Notes under the pieces: generated by a model | Databases searched by the model: none | The model's input: only the letters and a program-made list of their open reading frames with translations | What the model was told of the DNA's origin: nothing | Part shown: piece after piece, positions 60,455 to 64,000 of the stretch | Layout of the letters: each line of letters begins with the position of its first letter | Position numbering within the stretch: position 1 is the stretch's first letter | Translations under genes and position numbers: made by a program | Assembly (NCBI GenBank): GCA_007115705.1 | Contig: QXEO01000239.1 | Span: forward strand, 2,256,374-2,320,373 | DNA: 64,000 nt | Direction: 5' to 3' | From: Dactylis glomerata | Lineage: Eukaryota > Streptophyta > Magnoliopsida > Poales > Poaceae

Positions 60455-60636
60455 GGCGCCGCGCTTGGATGCGCTGCCCTCGGAGGCGATGGGCTCGGCA
60501 GTGATGGGCTCGGATGCGACAGGCTCGGCGGCGACAGGCTCGGATGCGATGGGCTCGGAGGCGATGGGCTCGAGGCGATGGGCTCGGAGGCGACGGGCTT
60601 AGGGGCAACGGCCGCCGGTGCATTCTTCTTCTCCAT
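60455..60636 (-). pseudogene. Pentapeptide-repeat leader, broken from the DUF295 gene
   Basis: A 15-bp minisatellite (plus-strand unit GGCTCGGAGGCGATG, about eight copies) encodes EPIAS-type pentapeptides on the minus strand after ATG 60636 (MEKKNAPAAVAPKPVASEP). One unit near 60569-60575 has lost one base, shifting the frame; the frame that would join the DUF295 ORF then meets TAG at 60443-60445. This suggests an original longer N-terminus. Confidence 0.65.
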
Positions 60637-60766
60637 CGCCGGCAGGGGAGCGCGCGTAGGGCGGTTGGGGTTTTTTCCTTCGATTTGGAGAAGGTGATGG
60701 GACGTGAGAGCCGTGGTTGCGTGCGTGAGTGAGAATGAGACTGTGTGCAGAGGGAGGGAGAGAGGG

Positions 60767-60775
60767 GCTCTATAT
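60767..60775 (-). promoter_or_regulatory. TATA-like box upstream of the DUF295 locus
   Basis: The minus strand reads CCTATATAG about 130 bp before ATG 60636. This spacing supports transcription starting in the repeat leader rather than near 60433. Confidence 0.55.
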
Positions 60776-61407
60776 AGGCAAAGTGACGGTTGGTCTCAGC
60801 AGTTTCTCAAAAAAACTAGACGTTTGGTCTCAACACGCGTCCGTGGTACTGCACGTCTGCACCGTTACGTGTACTCAGTTCTACCCTCGAGTCTTATACT
60901 GGAAAAATATCTGTACTCAGTTTTCCCCTCAAGTACTAATACTGGCTAGTGCAATATACTCAGTTTTACCCTCAAGTGGCTGGTCAATAGAGAGTCAACA
61001 AATGGGATTAAGCTATCTAATTGAGTCATTTTATGCGCAAAAAAATTAAAAAAATAGAATCATAGTGCCTCCTACTCATGGAGTCTTGTTACGCGACCTA
61101 CCACGTAGGAAATCATAACAATCATATATAAATCAAGTTTTAACACAAATGGACACTTCTCAAATCACTAGTAGTGATGAAGGTTCATGGCTTTCCACTC
61201 AAACCCCTTCTCAAAGCATCTATACCCAAAACATAGTTTGTCTGAATGAGGCCATAATTTTCACACTCATGTATATTTGAATTGCTAATACTTCGAGGTA
61301 GGCCAACCTGGGTTTCATTGTACAAAATATGTGTTTTTCTTTTTCTAAATCTCTTATTTGAATTCCTTAGCCTGTTTACTATTTACTTGCCCTTGGATCC
61401 TTGATAC
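60776..61407. other. Upstream flank of the DUF295 gene with direct repeats
   Basis: Three tandem-like phrases of the TACTCAGTTTTACCCTCAAGT type lie at about 60872-60976, matching those near 58614 in the same orientation. 61000-61407 is AT-rich with no gene seen. Confidence 0.45.
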
Positions 61408-62297
61408 TGATGACCCACAAGTATAGGGGATCGCAATAGTCTTCGAGGGAAGTAAAGCCCAAATTTATTGATTCGACACAAGGGGAGCCAAATAATATAT
61501 ATAAGCCTTAACAGATGAGTTGTCAATTCAGCTGCACCTGGAAATAGTCTTGCTCGCAGTGGTTTATCAGTAGCAACAGTTTTATAGTAGTGATAGTAGT
61601 GAAACAGTAACAGCTGTAGTAGAATAACAGTGGTAATGGTAGCAATAGTAAACAGTAGGAACAAATACTGTAGGCATAGGGATGGATGTACGGGCGTTGC
61701 ATGGATAAGATAATTCATAAAATAAATGAGACATGGGCATTGCAGATAAATAATGATAAAGCATCCTAGCACTAACAATCATAGGCATGTGTTCCGTATA
61801 TAGTCGTACGTGCTCACAAGGAGAAACTTGCACGACATCTTTTGTCCTACCAGCCTGTTGCAGCAGGGCCTCAAGGGAAACTACTGGTAATTAAGGTACT
61901 CCTTTTAATAAAGTACCAGAGCAAAGCATTAACACTCGGTGAACACATGTGATCCTCACATCGTAGCCATCCCCTCCGGTTATCCCAATTTCTGTCACTT
62001 TGGGGCCTCGGGTTCCGGACAACAATATGTGTATACAACTTGTAGGTAAGACCATAAACAACAAGTATCATCATAGAAATAATAACATGTTCAGATCTGA
62101 AATCATGGCACTCGGGCCCAAAGTGACAAGCATTAAGCATAACAAGTTGCAACAATGTCATAAGCACTAAATAAAGATACTAGGCACTATGCCCTAACAA
62201 TCTCATCTCAAATTACATGAACAATCTCATCCAATCCCTACCATCCCCTCACCTACAGCGGGGGAATTACTCACACATGGATGGGGGAGTCATGGAT
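61408..62297 (-). repeat. LTR fragment of another retrotransposon
   Basis: The left end TGATGACCCACAAGTATAGG is, from memory of Triticeae repeats, a common LTR terminus of gypsy-type elements; its usual orientation would put this copy on the minus strand. The body has the expected AT-rich, non-coding character with AGTAGTGGTAA-like runs (61560-61650). It is cut at 62297 by the next element. No TSD or second LTR is visible. Confidence 0.55.
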
Positions 62298-62899
62298 TGT
62301 TGGGGATATACCAAATAGGTATACCAACGACGTAGTCCTAAATCAGCAAGCCAGGGTGGCCCATCGGGGGTGGTATGGCGGATTCGCCATACCGGGCGGC
62401 CCAGTTGTTGAAGTTACCACGACGGTACTGGACGCAGGCGCTTATGGCGGATCCTTAAACAAGTCCATGGCGGATCCGGAGATAGGCCCATGGAGGACCA
62501 CCGATGACAGGCCCATGGCGGGTCCGGAGACAGGCCCATGGCGGGTTACCTTGTAGCACATGCATAGGACTTAGTCTAGGACTCCAAGTTGTATCCGCTC
62601 CGGTACCAACGTGTAGCCCACGCCAGGCGCCTTTATAAGCCTGGCGTGGAGCAGCCCTTGAGGCACGTTCTAGTGATACGGCCAATCGCATAGCGAAACA
62701 GCCAACCTCATCATTGTAATCGAGCACTTGTTGCCATATAGTGAATTATAGCAGCACGTAGGATCTCGCCACCGTCGCGGGATCTGAAGCTGGGTAAACT
62801 CGTGCTACCACCGTCCCGGATCGCTCCTCCGTGTTCACCCCCTTCCACAAACCGCCATATCCCTACCCCTATGGCAGATCTATTGACGAAACCACGACA
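62298..62899 (+). repeat. 5' LTR of the Tat-like element
   Basis: 602 bp, TGTTGGGG to ACCACGACA. It has a TATA-like CTTTATAAGCC near 62630 and an imperfect repeat of GGCCCATGGCGGGTCCGGAG phrases at about 62460-62545. Confidence 0.82.
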
Positions 62900-62900
62900 G

Positions 62901-62918
62901 TTGGCGCCCACCGTGGGG
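62901..62918 (+). promoter_or_regulatory. Primer binding site of the Tat-like element
   Basis: TTGGCGCCCACCGTGGGG directly after the LTR, the form seen in Tat-lineage (RIRE2/Retrosat-like) elements. The primer tRNA differs from tRNA-Asp; I do not assign it firmly. Confidence 0.8.
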
Positions 62919-63158
62919 CTAAGCGCATCTGGAGCGCGGATCCAGGCGGGATCCGCCTTTGCAGGCATCGGCGACACCGTCGCCATCGGGCGCGTCCTCT
63001 ACGATTCCGGCTTCCCCATCGTCCCAGCGGATAACCTCTGGGTGCCGGCTAGAGAAGACCCTGCTCGATTCACCGTCGTTCCGATTGGAGATATACACAT
63101 CTTCATTGGAGAGACAAACCCTACCCTCGCCACGGAAATCAATTTCCGGCGGATCGGT

Positions 63159-64000
63159 ATGGCTGAAATCCCCAAACGGACCGCTTCCGAGCTGGATACG
63201 GAGGAGGACTCATCTGACCTGGAACTTTCCAAGTTGCCCAGATCGGACCTGAAAAATAATCCGACCCAGCCCGCCCTAGAGGTAGAGGAAGTGGTGGAAG
63301 ACCGCTGTGAATCCGCCATGAGCAATCTGGCGTTAGAGACACCACGGTACTGCCTTGTTGCGTTCGCATGCATCACTTTGGGATCTACCTCCAATGGAGA
63401 AGATAGCCTAGGTAAATCCATCCTTGAGGCACTTAACGAAAGTGGTGAATCGGATGACTGGGACAGCAAGGGCTATGATTCTGACCATTACGACGCCGCC
63501 ATGAGAAAAATAGAGGCGGAATTGGCGCAACAGGCACTTGAAGAGGAGCAAGCAGCGGCCAAGCAGGTGTTCATAACCAACAAAGGAGATGATGCTGGGC
63601 AGACAACCGGTGATCCGCCATCTCAGGCAGCCCACGACGGAGATGCCGGCAAAGAGTAGGGTAACCCGCCACCAGCCGCCGATCCCGCCACGGAACAACT
63701 TCCTGAGATTCACGGCGGACCCAGGCCTCTGCAACCCGCCATCCCCGAGGACCAGCACCCAGAAGACTTCACGACCCCGCTGGATAAGGTCGTCTACGGA
63801 ACTCTAGCAGATCCAATCACCCCTGACTATGTCAGAGATGTGAACGATCTCGAGAAGAAGAGGCGAGCACTCCTCAAGGAAGCAAAGCGAGTCGAGAAGA
63901 TGGGCCAGCAGCTTCATGGCGACATTGCTAAAGCTCAAGACACGCTGAAGCGCGCAAGGAACATGGAGGAGAAGTATGTTACTCTCATCCAGAACCAGAT
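63159..64000 (+). pseudogene. Gag N-terminal region of the Tat-like element, one stop, partial
   Basis: The frame is open from upstream of the LTR end. The first ATG after the primer site is 63159 (MAEIPKRTASELDTEE). The sequence is acidic and low in recognisable motifs, with alanine/glutamate helices (EAELAQQALEEEQAAAKQ). TAG at 63657-63659 interrupts it, but the same frame continues to the window end with a coiled-coil-like region (NDLEKKRRALLKEAKRVEKM). This leader-plus-coiled-coil arrangement is usual before the gag capsid in Tat elements. The stop may inactivate it. The 3' end is not seen. Confidence 0.7.

Larger units (their letters stand above)
62298..64000 (+). mobile_element. Tat-lineage gypsy retrotransposon, 5' end (runs off window)
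   Basis: 5' LTR (62298-62899), primer site (62901-62918) and gag start are in view; pol and the 3' LTR lie beyond the window. It inserted into the LTR at 61408-62297. The candidate TSD TGGAT (62293-62297) cannot be tested here. Confidence 0.85.

Noticed and set aside
58578..61060. Terminal inverted repeats of a Mutator-like element around the DUF295 gene
   Set aside because: The similar repeats on both sides are in direct orientation; the only inverted candidate (GATTTCTATTTT versus GATTCTATTTTTTT) is too weak and A/T-rich.
1..64000. CRISPR arrays, operons, ribosome binding sites and tRNA genes
   Set aside because: The window is eukaryotic nuclear DNA; no regularly spaced short repeats of CRISPR type and no tRNA-like cloverleaf were seen. 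The tRNA-like strings are retroelement primer sites.

Overview
This is plant nuclear DNA from a large, repeat-rich grass genome, most likely Triticeae (wheat, barley or Aegilops). Evidence: several kb-scale LTR retrotransposons nested in one another, tRNA-Asp-type primer sites of Athila-like gypsy elements, a Tekay/Del-like chromovirus with 3.1-kb LTRs, plant LINEs, a non-autonomous CACTA element with TGGCGCAT subterminal repeats, Stowaway and foldback MITEs, and only two gene-like loci. The organism call is inferred from element types, not from a database search.

Layout. 183-11499 is a complete minus-strand chromovirus (TSD CCCTC) whose gag-pol is broken by five in-frame stops. 11901-19962 is the 3' end of a minus-strand LINE (11-bp TSD), interrupted by an Athila-like element at 12871-19898 (TSD GTGCT). 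20463-28909 is a second Athila-like element (TSD ACTAC) with gag and protease, sitting in an LTR of a poorly preserved third retroelement (about 20100-31569) that carries an unrecognised 195-aa ORF. 31571-32680 is a plus-strand LINE with an internal inversion. 33447-35244 is a CACTA element (TSD CTC) holding a 5S-rRNA-like fragment and a long (TATGTG)n tract.

35.4-38.8 kb is the genic island: a Stowaway MITE, a foldback MITE, then a five-exon GDSL esterase/lipase gene (36674-38528, plus) with all splice sites in phase and a TATA box. A third MITE lies in its intron 2.

39.1-58.6 kb returns to repeats: a plus-strand LINE, a minus-strand Athila-like remnant, then plus-strand relatives head-to-head with it. 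An intact element at 50005-56708 (TSD GGGAG) is nested in an LTR that has retroelement interior on both sides. A DUF295-type F-box-like gene (59221-60433, minus) with a broken pentapeptide-repeat leader follows. The window ends with an LTR fragment and the 5' LTR, primer site and gag of a Tat-lineage gypsy element.

Working together: nothing forms an operon or pathway. The only plausible functional host loci are the GDSL lipase and possibly the DUF295 gene. The main interest is insertion and rearrangement history, conserved non-coding signals shared by the five Athila-like copies, and unusual cargo: the 5S fragment, an unknown ORF in place of gag, and the pentapeptide leader.
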